From: Lomentospora prolificans
Lineage: Eukaryota > Ascomycota > Sordariomycetes > Microascales > Microascaceae
Length of the DNA stretch: 64,000 nt
NCBI GenBank assembly: GCA_029532625.1
Contig: JARFXM010000009.1
Span: forward strand, 5,321,501-5,385,500
Direction: 5' to 3'
The notes below the pieces were generated by a model. That model saw only the letters and a program-made list of their open reading frames with translations, was not told the DNA's origin and searched no databases. A program made the position numbers and the translations under genes. This document shows positions 11,501 through 23,400 of this stretch, piece after piece. Numbering within the stretch: position 1 is the stretch's first letter; each line of letters opens with the position of its first letter.

Positions 11501-13048
11501 GTCCAGTTCATCGCGTTCGCCGTCCAGGGAGTTCTCTTCGCCAAGTGCTCCGAGCGACTCGTCCACAGGGTCCGTGACAAGGCTTTCCGAACCATGCTCC
11601 GCCAGGACGTCGCCTTTTTCGACAAGGATGAGAACACCGCCGGCGCCCTCACGTCGTTCCTCTCCACCGAGACGACCCACGTGGCCGGCCTTTCCGGTGT
11701 CACTCTCGGAACTATTCTCATGGTCTTCACCACCCTCATTACTGCTCTCGCGCTCTCCATTGCCATCGGCTGGAAGCTGTCTCTCGTGTGCGCCGCCACA
11801 ATTCCCGTCCTTCTCGGTTGCGGTTTCTTCCGCTTCTGGATGCTTGCGCACTTCCAGCGCCGATCCAAAAAGGCGTATGCCGATTCGGCCACGTACGCCT
11901 CCGAGGCCATCTCCGCTATCCGCACCGTCGCCTCTCTCACCCGTGAGCACGACGTTCTCGCCCAGTACAAGGCCTCACTGGACCGCCAGCAACGCGCGAG
12001 CTTGATCTCCGTCCTTAAGTCCAGCTTGCTGTACGCCGCGTCGCAGTCTCTGATGTTCCTCGCCTTCGCCCTCGGCTTCTGGTACGGTGGGACCCTCATC
12101 GCCAAATTCGAGTACGACATGTTCAAGTTCTTCCTGTGCTTCTCGGCCGTCATCTTTGGCGCCCAGTCCGCCGGTTCCATCTTCTCGTTCGCCCCCGACA
12201 TGGGCAAGGCCCACCACGCCGCCGCCGAGCTCAAGACCCTCTTCGACCGCAAACCCGCCATCGACACCTGGTCTGAGGACGGCGCGCCTATCGAGTCGGT
12301 CGAGGGCTCCATCGAGTTCCGCGACGTGCACTTCCGCTACCCCACGCGTCCTGAGCAGCCCGTCCTCCGCGGCCTCAACCTCGACGTCCGTCCCGGCCAG
12401 TACGTCGCTCTCGTCGGCGCCTCCGGATGCGGCAAGTCCACCACCGTCGCCCTTCTCGAGCGCTTTTACGACCCACTCGCCGGAGGCATCTATGTTGATG
12501 GCAAGGAGATTAGCACCCTCAACGTCACCCAGTACCGCTCCCACATCGCTCTCGTCAGCCAGGAACCCACCCTCTACCAGGGCACGATCCGCGACAACAT
12601 CCTTCTCGGCTCCCCCCTCGAACAAGTCAGCGACGAGGCCGTCGAGCACGCCTGCCGTGAGGCCAACATCTACGACTTCATCATGTCCCTCCCCGAGGGC
12701 TTCAACACCCTCGTCGGCTCAAAGGGCGCCCTCCTCTCCGGCGGCCAGAAGCAGCGCATCGCCATCGCCCGCGCCCTCATCCGCGACCCCCGTATCCTCC
12801 TCCTCGACGAGGCCACCTCCGCCCTCGACTCGGAGAGCGAGCACGTCGTCCAGGCCGCGCTCGACAAGGCCGCCCGCGGACGTACCACCATCGCCGTCGC
12901 GCACAGGTTGAGCACCATCCAGAAGGCAGACGTCATCTACGTGTTTGACCAGGGTCGCATCGTCGAGAGGGGCACGCACTCGGACCTGATGAAGCAGAAT
13001 GGTCGATATGCCGAGCTGGTGAACCTGCAGAGCTTGGAGAAGAGGTGA
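8549..13048 (+). CDS. Full-length ABC multidrug exporter, ABCB/MDR type (Pmd1/leptomycin B resistance-like)
   Basis: ATP-driven exporter of hydrophobic compounds, probably in the plasma membrane. Exons 8549-9097, 9241-9274, 9505-9711 and 9771-13048 join in phase to 1355 residues, the usual length of fungal Mdr1/Pmd1 proteins. The order is a hydrophilic charged N-terminus (residues 1-105), membrane domain 1, nucleotide-binding domain 1 (Walker A GASGSGKST from 484, signature LSGGQKQR from 597, Walker B ILLLDE with Asp621/Glu622), linker, membrane domain 2 (from about 765), and nucleotide-binding domain 2 (Walker A GASGCGKST from 1146, LSGGQ from 1252, Walker B Asp1276 plus Glu). Both ATP sites keep the catalytic Glu, so both look active. 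Introns use GTGAGT or GTAAGT donors; exon 2 is only 34 bases. Synonymous G+C rises strongly towards the 3' end, which opens long antisense frames that are not genes. Substrates cannot be read from sequence. Confidence 0.97.
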
Positions 13049-16000
13049 TGCGTTCGCTTCCTCTCTTGTCTCTATCTTACCTGTCTTTTCCCACCTGGGT
13101 TGCATATTCCCTTTTTTTTTTTTAATACGAGGAGGGTTTTGTTTTGATTGTGTGGCGATGGAGACACCGCACTTTGCATATAGAGGCGTTATTCCCTTTT
13201 GTTTCATAACTTTTTTTGTTCGTATTTCGAGGTGGTTTCCTCCCCTCTCTCTGCTTGACTACGCATACCTCTCTCTCTCTCCTTTGTTTTCTTGATTTAA
13301 TAATACATGTATTGTTTAATACAGATTTGTGCCGATAAAAATTCGGTGCTGGGTTGAAAGTCTTGTTCCACGGCGAAAAATTAGCCGTTATGATAGATGG
13401 GAGCGAATATAGCACCATTTAGGATGCCATTTTGCACCGCCAGCATTGTCGGGTGTGTCACAGCGACGAGCATAGTGCCACCATCCTCGTCTCCAGCTCA
13501 ACGTTTAGAACGACAACGGAGCCAACACAGTTCATGAAATAAAGCTCCCCTCTCCTATCCGTGATCCGTAGTACATCATCATTGTCACATAAGACCGTGT
13601 AACGACGCACCCACCCGCTGGGTGACAGCCGATGCAGAAACACGGGTGCGGGCCCTGTGGTGCCTGGCCACCGGGCCAACACCTCCGGTAGTGTCACCGT
13701 CCGCAATATCGGCGCTTTTTTCCCCCCTTCTTCACACAACGCTGCGGTAGTATTTAGACCACGTGCGACGGGTATTGCTCTAGCGAAGGAAATAAGGCGT
13801 TCTTGAGCAGTTGCTTTGTCTAGTCAGTGGTGGTGCTGATTGTCGTTATCCCCAGATCAGCGAGGTGTTGGCTTCTTTAAGATAGGATTAGCAAGCGTTG
13901 TCGCCAGGCTTCTCGAGCCACAGCCCTGGGCCTCGGCGGATCTTGGCACCTAGAAGAACGCAATAATACTTGCCAGCAGGTAGGGAAAACGTGATCGAAC
14001 TTCCCCTAGAAAGAAAGGGTGCCCAGAGTTTCTGCCCACATCCTTGAGATATCCGTACCTCGGTACAGTAGATTCCCAGGCAGACCGCTAGGCTAGATAC
14101 CACCACACTTGAGGTTCCGTTCACCGGCACTATTACAGTTGACCCTACCGACTTGCGCCAGGCTAAGCAGAATTAGCCTTCCCAGACTGGAACCCTCATA
14201 TTAGTAAATAGCTCCACTTGGGTAACAACCGTGGACGATAACCCATCCGCCGACTCCATTTCGGGTCAGTTATCCTGGGTTGCACGGACGCTGCAGAGTT
14301 GATGACGAGTTTCCTTGCCCTTTTTGCGATAGGGCAATGACAGGTCGTTCGTTAGACTGGATCCTTTGGTTCGGGGTTCCCTTTCGGTGAGTGGTGGTGG
14401 AGAAAGAAAGCCAGGCTGGCCCGAAAATCGCCATTATTGAAAGGAAGAATGCCGCCTCTGGGCCACGATGAGCCAGGGCTGCAAGGCTCCAGCAGGATTA
14501 GAAGTTTGCTCCCTCCATCAGGCATTCGATTGAAGGATTGAGAAAAGACGGTAAGATTGCAATTCTAAAGTCAGCAATTCTTTTTCTCCCTTCGCGACGC
14601 AACAGTCCAACGACCCAATAATCTGGGTGATACCTGCGTGAACGGAAGTTAGGAATCCAAACCGGGACCAGTCAGGAACGCTTTCGTCCTAGTGCGTGCA
14701 TCCTCGAAGATGCCCCTGAGCAGGCTGGTGTTGCGTTGGGAGGCAGAGTAAGATTGGCTTAATTGGCCGGAGCGTGGCTCCCTTGCCATTTTGGTTAGAC
14801 TCATTGCTCCCGCGCCTGCGTCTGCCAGATCATCGAGATAATGAAAATGGTTGCTTGGAGTATGCAGGGGCAAGGGTGGTTGGCTGGTGCATATCGTGGC
14901 TTTTCGCGCCATTCGTGTTATCGGGAGAAAGAAGAAAAGCTCGTGGTCGCAGTCATGATTGATCAAAAAAAAAATATCAAAACGGGCTTTTGCAAGAGAA
15001 GAACTGAGGAATACGAATCCAGGCGCTCAGCTGAGACATTTGGGTGACTCAGAATAGGGGAAATTTCAAGGTTTTGGAGATAAAGTCAGGCCAGCAGGTA
15101 CGATCCATGTACCTGACACCACCTAAGAGAAATTTGCTGGGGAAAGAACAGGGCTGGCGGGCGCTATTGCCTAGCAGCTCAGGTAGAGGCGCGAGGTGTT
15201 GCCTGTGGGTCCATTCCTGTTTAACTTCTGTGGTAATAATGGCCTCACTTAGGGATCGATAATAACTACAGGAATTAAAACGAAAAGGAAAATAGAACCT
15301 ATACAGGCATCTACATCGTAAGCATTTATTTCCGAGATTTTTAGCCCACCCAAAATGAGTGGATCCTCGGATTCGAGCGTTGGCTTCTCATCCAGTGCAT
15401 TCTTGGCGTTGAAATCCTCCATTAATATGGATCTCCCACTTAGACACGACCAGAGCCGTCAGTGCTCACTAGACTGCCTAATATGGGAAAACGTCAGGCA
15501 CCAGGTACCAGACCACCTTGTTCCCAGACGGAATTTGACTGAAGTCCACGCATGCACAGCCTTCCAAAGCACCACCCTCATGGACTCCTTCTCATCCCTA
15601 CGTTATACCCTCTCATCGACAGATCAGATCGGGTATGGTCAGCGTTGAGACCCCGTATTTTATAGACAGCCCATCGTCCAGACCATTGGCTTGGCAGGGA
15701 CGCCAAAATAAAATACATCCGCAACCTAATGCGAGAGGAAGGACCGGCCGGCGAGGTGGCCGACTTCTTACCCGCAAAAAGAGCGCCCGGCAAGAGGAAA
15801 AAGAGGTGCAAGCTGTGCCTGTTTGTATCCTCATTCGGCCTACCATAGCTCGGATATATGGAGGACAAGTTATTTCCTGGCAGGGCTCTGTTACTGGCTC
15901 CGACATAGACGCGCCTGGTTCCGTTCATCGTGATATCCCCCTTTCAGATGCTGCTTCCCCGGGTCCGCTGCACTGTCTATGTCCAGTCATCGGCCCCATG

Positions 16001-17539
16001 CCTGACTCGACCCGGATACCTTAGTTCGCCCAGATATTGATGCTTGATATATGTACCACTGAGCACTGAGATCTATGCAACATTCCGGCATTCTTTACTC
16101 CATCCCGATATTGCCTTGACTCCGGCTCAATTTTCCTTTCCCCGATTGCGTCCCTGCTCCCACCATTAGACCTCTTTGAAGAGCGACCTCCCATTACTTC
16201 GTTCTCCATTGTCACCAATAAAACACTCGCCCTTTCTCCGGGTACCTTGCTCTAGCTGCACCTTGGCTCTATTGTTAGCCTCTGGGTGTGTCCCTCGCTG
16301 GCACGACTCGACTGCATTCATCCCCAGAGTCTCACAACCCTTCCGCTTGTCTCCAATATCCACCGGTCGTGGTCGTGGCCGTGGCCGTACCAAGGAGCTT
16401 GTCCTTTTCCCATCCCTCCCCTTCCCTCCCCTCGCCTGTCTATTAGGTCGCTTGCCTGGAACCCTGGTCAGTCGCACCTTACTCGTCCACCCACACATCC
16501 CTGGTTAGAAGCGGGTGCCCCTTGTTGCTTTCCTCAACCACGCTGCCCAATAATAGAAGCCTCCCTCCACTTCCCAATTCTGTGCCGGGCGTCTTCCCGA
16601 AAGAGGTCGAGCGGCGGCATTAATCCAATCTTGTCGATATTTTATAGTAGCACCATCTGTTTCCCCCTGCCGTTCCCAATCGCGCCCTGTCTTTCCTACT
16701 ATAAGTGTTTATTTTATCCGCTTTCCCATATTACTGGAAACTTTTGGGCCTCCTTCTTTCGCCCGCTCTGCATATCCGCATTCGCAAACGAAACCACCGG
16801 TTTTGTCGAGCGAGTCACTTGGGCGTGGTAGAGAGGAATCAGGAACGCGTAAAGCGACGTTGCCCGTAGTAGTTCACGATCACGATCCTCGCTTGACGCT
16901 TGCCACTGTCGCTCGAGCCATTTGAACTGACCCTTCGAACCATCCGGCCCATTTGTCGCACGCAAGACCCATCAGTCAAGGAAACACCAAACCCCGACGT
17001 GTATTCCGCAATCGCAGCTGGATATAACGCCCTCATCATACAAGTTACTCGTCATGAGTGATAATTCCTGGTTGTTCTGCGCTTACACAGTCCAAGAAAA
17101 AGCTAAATTAACAATCTTTCTCACCTCATCTATTCTCGCCCTCTGTCCACTCGCGAGGCCTACCCATCGGTAAACAGCCGAACCAGATCCGTCGGAAGAC
17201 TCCAAATTCTTCGGGGGCCCCTTTCTAGGCCAGCGACTCTCTTGACCGCCGACTCTGCTTCTATTCTCTCGTGCCGCACCCCACCCACATTGAAAGATCC
17301 CACCTTCGAGCGAAATCTAGCCATCCCGGGTCTGCCAAGTTCCTCCCTGTCATCACGCCCTTCCGCTCGTTTTCTTCGATATCAGAACTCCCGGCCCAAA
17401 CATCTTATTTCGACAGGTTCTCCTACCCAACGCCGTCTTTTCTCAACCCAAAGATCTGAACCCCCTCCACTCCCGTCGATCTAGTGATGTAGCTGCGCTT
17501 CCAGTTGCTCTAGCTTCGCCCATCAACCTCGCCGTCGCC
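13049..17539. other. Intergenic between ABC exporter and GPI-protein gene, with two gene-like open stretches
   Basis: The first 300 bases are the AT-rich 3' region of the ABC gene (T run, CT repeat near 13260). On the minus strand two open stretches lack any ATG: about 13458-13832 (includes TLPEVLARWPG and GWVRRYTVLCDNDD) and about 13888-14163 (includes SITFSLPAGKYYC). They could be exons or remnants of a gene I do not recognise. From about 16080 to 17539 the plus strand is pyrimidine-rich, the likely promoter and leader of the downstream gene. A plus-strand ATG frame of 97 codons at 15355-15648 shows no known features. Confidence 0.4.
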
Positions 17540-18736
17540 ATGGCTCCGTTAATACCGAGCATGCATTTTTCACATACCCCGTCCTCATCGCGGTCGCTGC
17601 GTTCTGGGATACGGTTGCCTTGGCTGCTACTCGTCCTGGCTGCCTTCTACTCTTTGACAAGTGCTGCAGCATCATCAATAACCCCGATAGATGATGTTGT
17701 CGTCCCCACAGACAGTTTAATCGTTGACAGCTCGATACCGGTGCTCGTTAACGGCGAATGGGCTTGGGTATCGGACGACTCCGAAACCGACCTTCGTAAG
17801 CGACAGAACAACGACGATGACGATGACGATGCGCCTACGACGGCCTCGCCTTCGCAAACCGGGCGATCGAGCGACGCTAGCAGCGCATCACGGACAGCCT
17901 CGTCTTCCACCACCAGTACTATAGCTACTGCCTCCGCTTTACCCTCGCCATTCGACAGTGGTATCGATTTCAACTTCACCAGCAACGGCGGAAAATCGTG
18001 TCCTAAATTCCTGAATAACTTACTCCTAGACGATACATTTAAATCGTGTTATCCCGTCTCCCTAATGCTGGAGGTAAGAAGCACAAAATCGAGCTACCAA
18101 AGGTCGGGTGGGGGATCGTCGCTAATCCATCAATTGTCTTAGACCTCGAAGTCCTTTTTCGAATCGTCGAAGGAGCTCCCCACCATTGTGACAGTCCTTG
18201 ATGCTGCTTGTTCCGCCGATGTCGATTTCTGTACTACATTTCTCAAAGATAAAGCAAAGGAATTGATATCAGACGAGAACTGCGGCCAGGAATACACCTC
18301 AGGTCAGCCGAACATCCAACAGGCCTATGTCGGCCTAAGAGCATACAACGTGCTCTATAAGGCCACCTGCCTCCGAGACCCTGAAAACGATGACATGTAC
18401 TGCTTCGCGAACGCCATCACCAACACTAGCACGCCAGCCAACGCGTACTTTTATTTTCTGCCGTTGAATAAGGCGCTGCCACAGAGCGCTAACCCCGCCT
18501 GTAGCACTTGTCTGCAAGATACCATGGCTATCTATCAAGCTGCCGCTGCCAATCGAAAGCAAGCCATTGCTAACACTTATGTCACGGCGGCGCAGTCCCT
18601 CAACGCCATCTGCGGGCCCCAGTTTGCCAATGATACCTTGCCCGACGAGGTGGAGGATGCTGCCGGCCGCCTTGTCCTTTCGTCTTTAGCTGTCCTAACA
18701 ACGGTAGCTGCCATCCTCTTCAACTCGATATTATAA
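17540..18736 (+). CDS. Secreted GPI-anchored protein, DUF7729-like
   Basis: Predicted cell-surface protein of unknown function. Exons 17540-18073 and 18143-18736 join in phase (LMLE to TSKSFF) to 375 residues; the 69-base intron has a GTAAGA donor and ends CTTAG. A hydrophobic segment at about residues 29-47 (WLLLVLAAFYSLTSAAA) follows a basic N-terminus and fits a signal peptide. Next comes a low-complexity part with a dibasic LRKRQNN site, six Asp in a row and a Ser/Thr/Ala-rich stretch suited to O-glycosylation. The C-terminal half is a Cys-rich globular domain with CSADVDFC, CFANAITNTS and CSTCLQDTMAIY, which I recognise as the fungal DUF7729 type. The protein ends in a hydrophobic tail (SSLAVLTTVAAILFNSIL), fitting a GPI signal. 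N-glycosylation sequons are present (NFTS, NTST, NDTL). Host or wall role is unknown. Confidence 0.9.
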
Positions 18737-20386
18737 ACATCCACCTTGTTGGGGCACGCCAACAGTACCACCTGGTAAGAACTACAGCCGGTGGGAGAAC
18801 GCAACCCCCCATTACGATATGACGGAAAGACGGGTAGTTTTTGACTTTGGGCGTTGGAATCTAGGGCTAGCATTTTCGGTTTGGGCATCCAGCGAGTTTT
18901 GTTTTTCATCCCTTTCGACTTTGTGCAAGGTTCTCGACCCTCCTGCAGCTTGCGGTTCAGAATCATGCTAGAGTCCGTTCTTCTAGATCTTTATTTTGAC
19001 CTTCTCCTCTTCTGATATTAGAGGCGATACTGCCTTGGTGGCTGCTCCGACTCCTTGCGAGGAGCTCTCCTTCTTCACCCGACTCTCTCCTGTCTAGAGT
19101 GCCGGTGCGGCGTCCTACTTATTTTATTTTACCTTTTTATTATTAATTTTTTGTCTTTTTTCGTTTTTGGACAACCACCTTGTTGAACCTGTACAAACTT
19201 TTCTTCTTTCTATACCAAACTTCTTTCCGCTGGCGATGTTTTGGAGACCTTTGTCTGCGGATTTTATATATATACACAAACACCAAAACACACCCACAGT
19301 GTTCAATGTTAAAATCTTGGGGTTTTGGTTGGTACGATTTCACTCTTTTTTGTGTTTTGCAGTGACTTCAGGGGGAAGAAATATTCAAAATCCCGTCGTG
19401 AGCGTTCAAGTGGACACAGGTCGCTTCCCTAAATCCCTGCCTAGTCATGACTGAGGCTGTCTTTATAGGGCCCAGCTGCAGGATCGCAGGTTATCCTCCT
19501 ACCAGATTGGGTGCTTTTACCATCACGTTGCAACGAATCACTCTGAAGCTACGAGGGCGGATGATGAGATTCGAGGTTCGACGCGAGCCTTGTTCCCTTC
19601 TCCCTTAGGGAGAGCATGTGGCATTAACAATATCGCCTGGCAAGGGATCATGGACCTCGCGTCTTCTCGGTCTCAAACTACTGCTACATATCCCTATCCG
19701 GCAAGTGTTCTTCGATGCAAACTAGAGATTGAACTTTCTACGCCTAGGACACTTCTCTCTCAAGACGACCCTGAGAAATTTCTGATAAAAGACGAGCTAG
19801 ACTCAGAGGGGGAAATGGCTAGTGAAAACCGAAGACTAGTTTAGCACCCACGAGGGAAGAGCATATCACATATGACCTGCATCGAGGACAGTAGACTTAT
19901 TTTGCGAAATGAGTGTGCACCTAGCTTGAGCATCTCACTGCTATCGCCAAAATGATACCATAGGCCAAACACCTGGGAGCCTATCCTCTCGTCTAGTGCC
20001 TCTATCGAAGGTCCTTTTCTTCCTCTTGGTCCCCTATGTCATTCTCATCCCCCGAATTAGCTACCTCTACCTTCCAGACCGCCTTGAGTCCTTATGGCCT
20101 AGCTGTCTTCCTTCCAACTCAATATAAATGTCCTCTGTCTCCCCGCACCGAACCCGACGATCTTCTTCATACCGGGCTAGTCTCCTAGGTCCCGGAATCT
20201 AGACCTCTCTTCAACTCTCGATGGTCCCTTCATCTCAACTTGGGTAAACCATCAATGACATATCTTCAATTATCGATATATGAACAAGGGCGGGCAACTT
20301 CCCTGATTTCGACTACTCGTAGTGCTTTTGTGCATACAACACCGAAGATCGTTACTCTTTTGCTCCTGCGTTCCTGCTTCCTTGCT

Positions 20387-20411
20387 TAGCATGCTAGCTC
20401 AGCCGCTGAGC
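20387..20411. repeat. Two abutting perfect palindromes
   Basis: TAGCATGCTA (20387-20396) is a perfect 10-base palindrome. It is followed directly by GCTCAG-CCG-CTGAGC (20397-20411), a 6-bp stem with a 3-base loop. Function is unknown; it could be a protein-binding site or chance. Confidence 0.6.
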
Positions 20412-23400
20412 ACTTATGCCGCTAACGCTTGCTTGCCGTCCCGGTATAACCATCGGCAGCAGCATAATATGGGGAAAACACGCAGGAACCGCCAAAAGCC
20501 AAGGAAGGGCTCTGCATACGCTGCACGTTACTGTTTCCCGCCTTTGCCGATCCCTTCCTTCCACAGGCCTACGTGCCGAAAGGGCCCTCCGTCCGGGAAG
20601 AGGGAGGGGTCCTCGACGAAGAAGGCAAAAGAGTGTCGTCCAAACTCGACGCTCCTCGGACAGAGATATTAATGCAGAAGAAGAGCCAAAGGAAGCAAAA
20701 GAACCAGCTCATTCCACGCTTATGCCTAGCGCCAGACGGGCGATACTTCTTCCCGATTCTTGAAATGTCAAACTTTTTCTACGGCGAAGCAATGGTATTT
20801 TCCGCCAGACTTAACGAAACAGCAAATCATGCCGAGAACAGGAAGTAATAGCACAGGGCCCTAAGCAATACAGCTTACCACTCACACGCCCCGGCTGGTG
20901 ACGAATAGGAACGGAGGAGGGTATATTCCGAAGGAGCGAGAGGCTCCAAAGTGCGAGGAAGAGAATTTCTTGTATAATACCGGGTTATAACACGGTTTGA
21001 TATATTGTCAGCCACACCGTTTCCCTTGTTCCCTCGCGGCCCTGGAAGAAGCGGAAGTGAGAGAGATGGTTTTGGGATATGGTGGGTCAACACTCTTTCC
21101 AGTCACCTGGGGTTCGGTTCTCACATGCCCTATAGCCTTTTACGTCCTTGCCACACGGAGAAACTGAGAATACGGAGAGAGGTGTGGCTCTAGGGTGCCT
21201 CAAACGTTCACGGAATGAGGTGTTCGTTCCACATCAGGCTTGGAGCAGCAAGGGCTCGGTATATTTTGTGTTGAAGAGGAGAACTAGAGGTTTGGAACCG
21301 AGCCTGGAATCGAAACCGTTTGAAGGGGCCGTGATGTTGGTCCGCTTGGAGTCGCCTGACATGTTCGGATTTTAGCTTGCGTCGTGTCCTAGCTAAGGTG
21401 TTGGATGGCACAGCTTCGTGAGTGTTGAGATCAGCCTAGAAATGTTTTGTTTCAACCCTCTTGAGGTGAGCTCCCTTCCCTCTGCGACATACAACGGCCC
21501 CGTATTCACACGTTTCCTGCGTCAGAGTCGATAGCGGGAGAGACCAGACCAGCAGGTGAAGCGACGAAACGGATCCATCGAGGCTAGAACGGATCTCGTT
21601 CCACGGGGGTGGGGTGAATAGCGAGACGGGCTCGTTAGATAGGCCCCCGTCTTACAGGCATAATGTTGGCTACGAGTTTGTAACAACGGAGCCAAGAAAA
21701 CGCGGATGAACGACCACTCCTCGTTATGCCACCGTGTCTAAGACCGCTGTCCAGAACAAAAGCCTGTGGCTACACACCGTCGTATGTCTATCTACTACCG
21801 TTCTAACCAACGTAAACACGGCCGTCACATCTGACACATCTGGCAGCGGCCAACCTCAACCTCAAGTCCGTCCCCTCCACCACGTCTGCACCACGGCAGT
21901 GTGAGGTTAGTATAATCCTGCATGTCGCCCACGTGAGGAATATATTAAGAAGGTGACGACTGTTTCCGATCAAGACTGCAGCTAGAAACGCGTATCTTCC
22001 CCTCTCGCTCTCCCACTGGGGCCCGAATGAGTTGCTGTGTGCTCTTCACCCGGGGTTAATAGGCCAAACGGACAAAATATTACACCGTTTCGACCCGTCA
22101 GGCAGATATTGGTCTTGGCCCTTTCCCCTCATACGACGATAGTTCGGGGTCTGGTGTATATTGCCTCGTCGCACGCCAAAGCCCAACGTGCCCACCCCCT
22201 CCCTTTTCCTCGTCAAGAGGCCTTTTCCGGGAAAAGGTGGCCACCCCGACCCCCCTTCGCGTACGAGCTCCGGGTGTTTTTTCGATGGCCCTCGGCGTCT
22301 CTTCATTCGCGTAATCCGTTCGCTTCGTCTCGTTTTTGGATCTATCCGGGAACAGGTAGCTTGCCAAGAATCCAGAGGGCGCGTTCCCCGTTTTCCATTT
22401 TCTCACGGGCGTACACTCGCTTCACACGCGCCCCTTCGTCTGAAGGAGGCGAACGTCGCTCCCTTGTTCGTCCCATGGAAAGGCGATGTCCGAGAGCGAA
22501 CGGGGCTAGCAATAGAAAGCGCCACGGTCTACTCACGGACAGAGTCAGTGCTCGCCGAAGACGGGAGAGAAAAGCTGGATCCGACAAGACCATGAGACTC
22601 GGAGGAGGCCAAATAGCAGAGCCCACCCCCTCTACTACCTCGCTCCCCGGGGTTTACATCTGTCCGCACACCTCGCCTCTGTTCATTACCCACTGCGCCG
22701 TTTCCCAGATTCCCGATTCCCGATGCACCAACTATGCCTTCGACTGAGGCGCGGGACCTCCGTCCCTCCTCCTTCCTCTGCCCCGTAATAAGCATTGATC
22801 CTGATAAATTGTGAGCCATCCACCATTGAGGCGAAGTTCCCCGGGAAAATCGGGCAGCTTTCTTTGGATGTAAGAGAGAGTCGGTACACTTTGGGCGGAT
22901 ACGGATATACAGTACTACGAGACCTCTTGAACGGGGGTTGAAGAAAGGAAGGGGGGGGGGTAGAGGGAGGATGGATGTCCTCGCAGGGCACGCGAAGAAG
23001 AAGTTGTATCGTATATCTGGCTTCAGGTACACGTTTTCTTCTACCTCCATACCCACAACACCTGGTGGGGTGGAGTGAAGCGTTATAGTAAGGCTAGGTA
23101 CCCTGACTTCCCACGTCTTAGAATATCGTTAACATCGTTTTAAGGAGAGGAAGAGAAATCTACGGTATATATTGATAGTTCCAATGGAAGACGGGTTTAG
23201 AAGAGATGGAGTGGAGGGGGAGGGGTGTGTTATGGCCAGAGGATAAGAACAAATGGTTATCTGAAGCTATATCACCTGGTATTTGTCAAGCTTTACTTTC
23301 AATCACGACCCGTCATGGAGCAGTGGCAAAACAGAGGAGTGTCTGGGAAGCTTCACTGTCTGTTTCTTTCCCGGTACCGTTTTTTCCTCCTCCGGGGTTG

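Noticed and set aside
11062..12312. 416-codon minus-strand frame inside the ABC gene
   Set aside because: It is antisense to the membrane and nucleotide-binding domains of an intact exporter and arises from high G+C at third codon positions. The same explanation covers 10394-11242, 11285-11950, 11975-12649 and the plus-strand 12087-12911 frame.
22037..22747. 236-codon plus-strand frame
   Set aside because: It begins at GTG with the first ATG far inside, is Arg/Pro/Ser-rich, and lies in a local GC-rich block where several frames on both strands are open. Chance is likelier than a gene.
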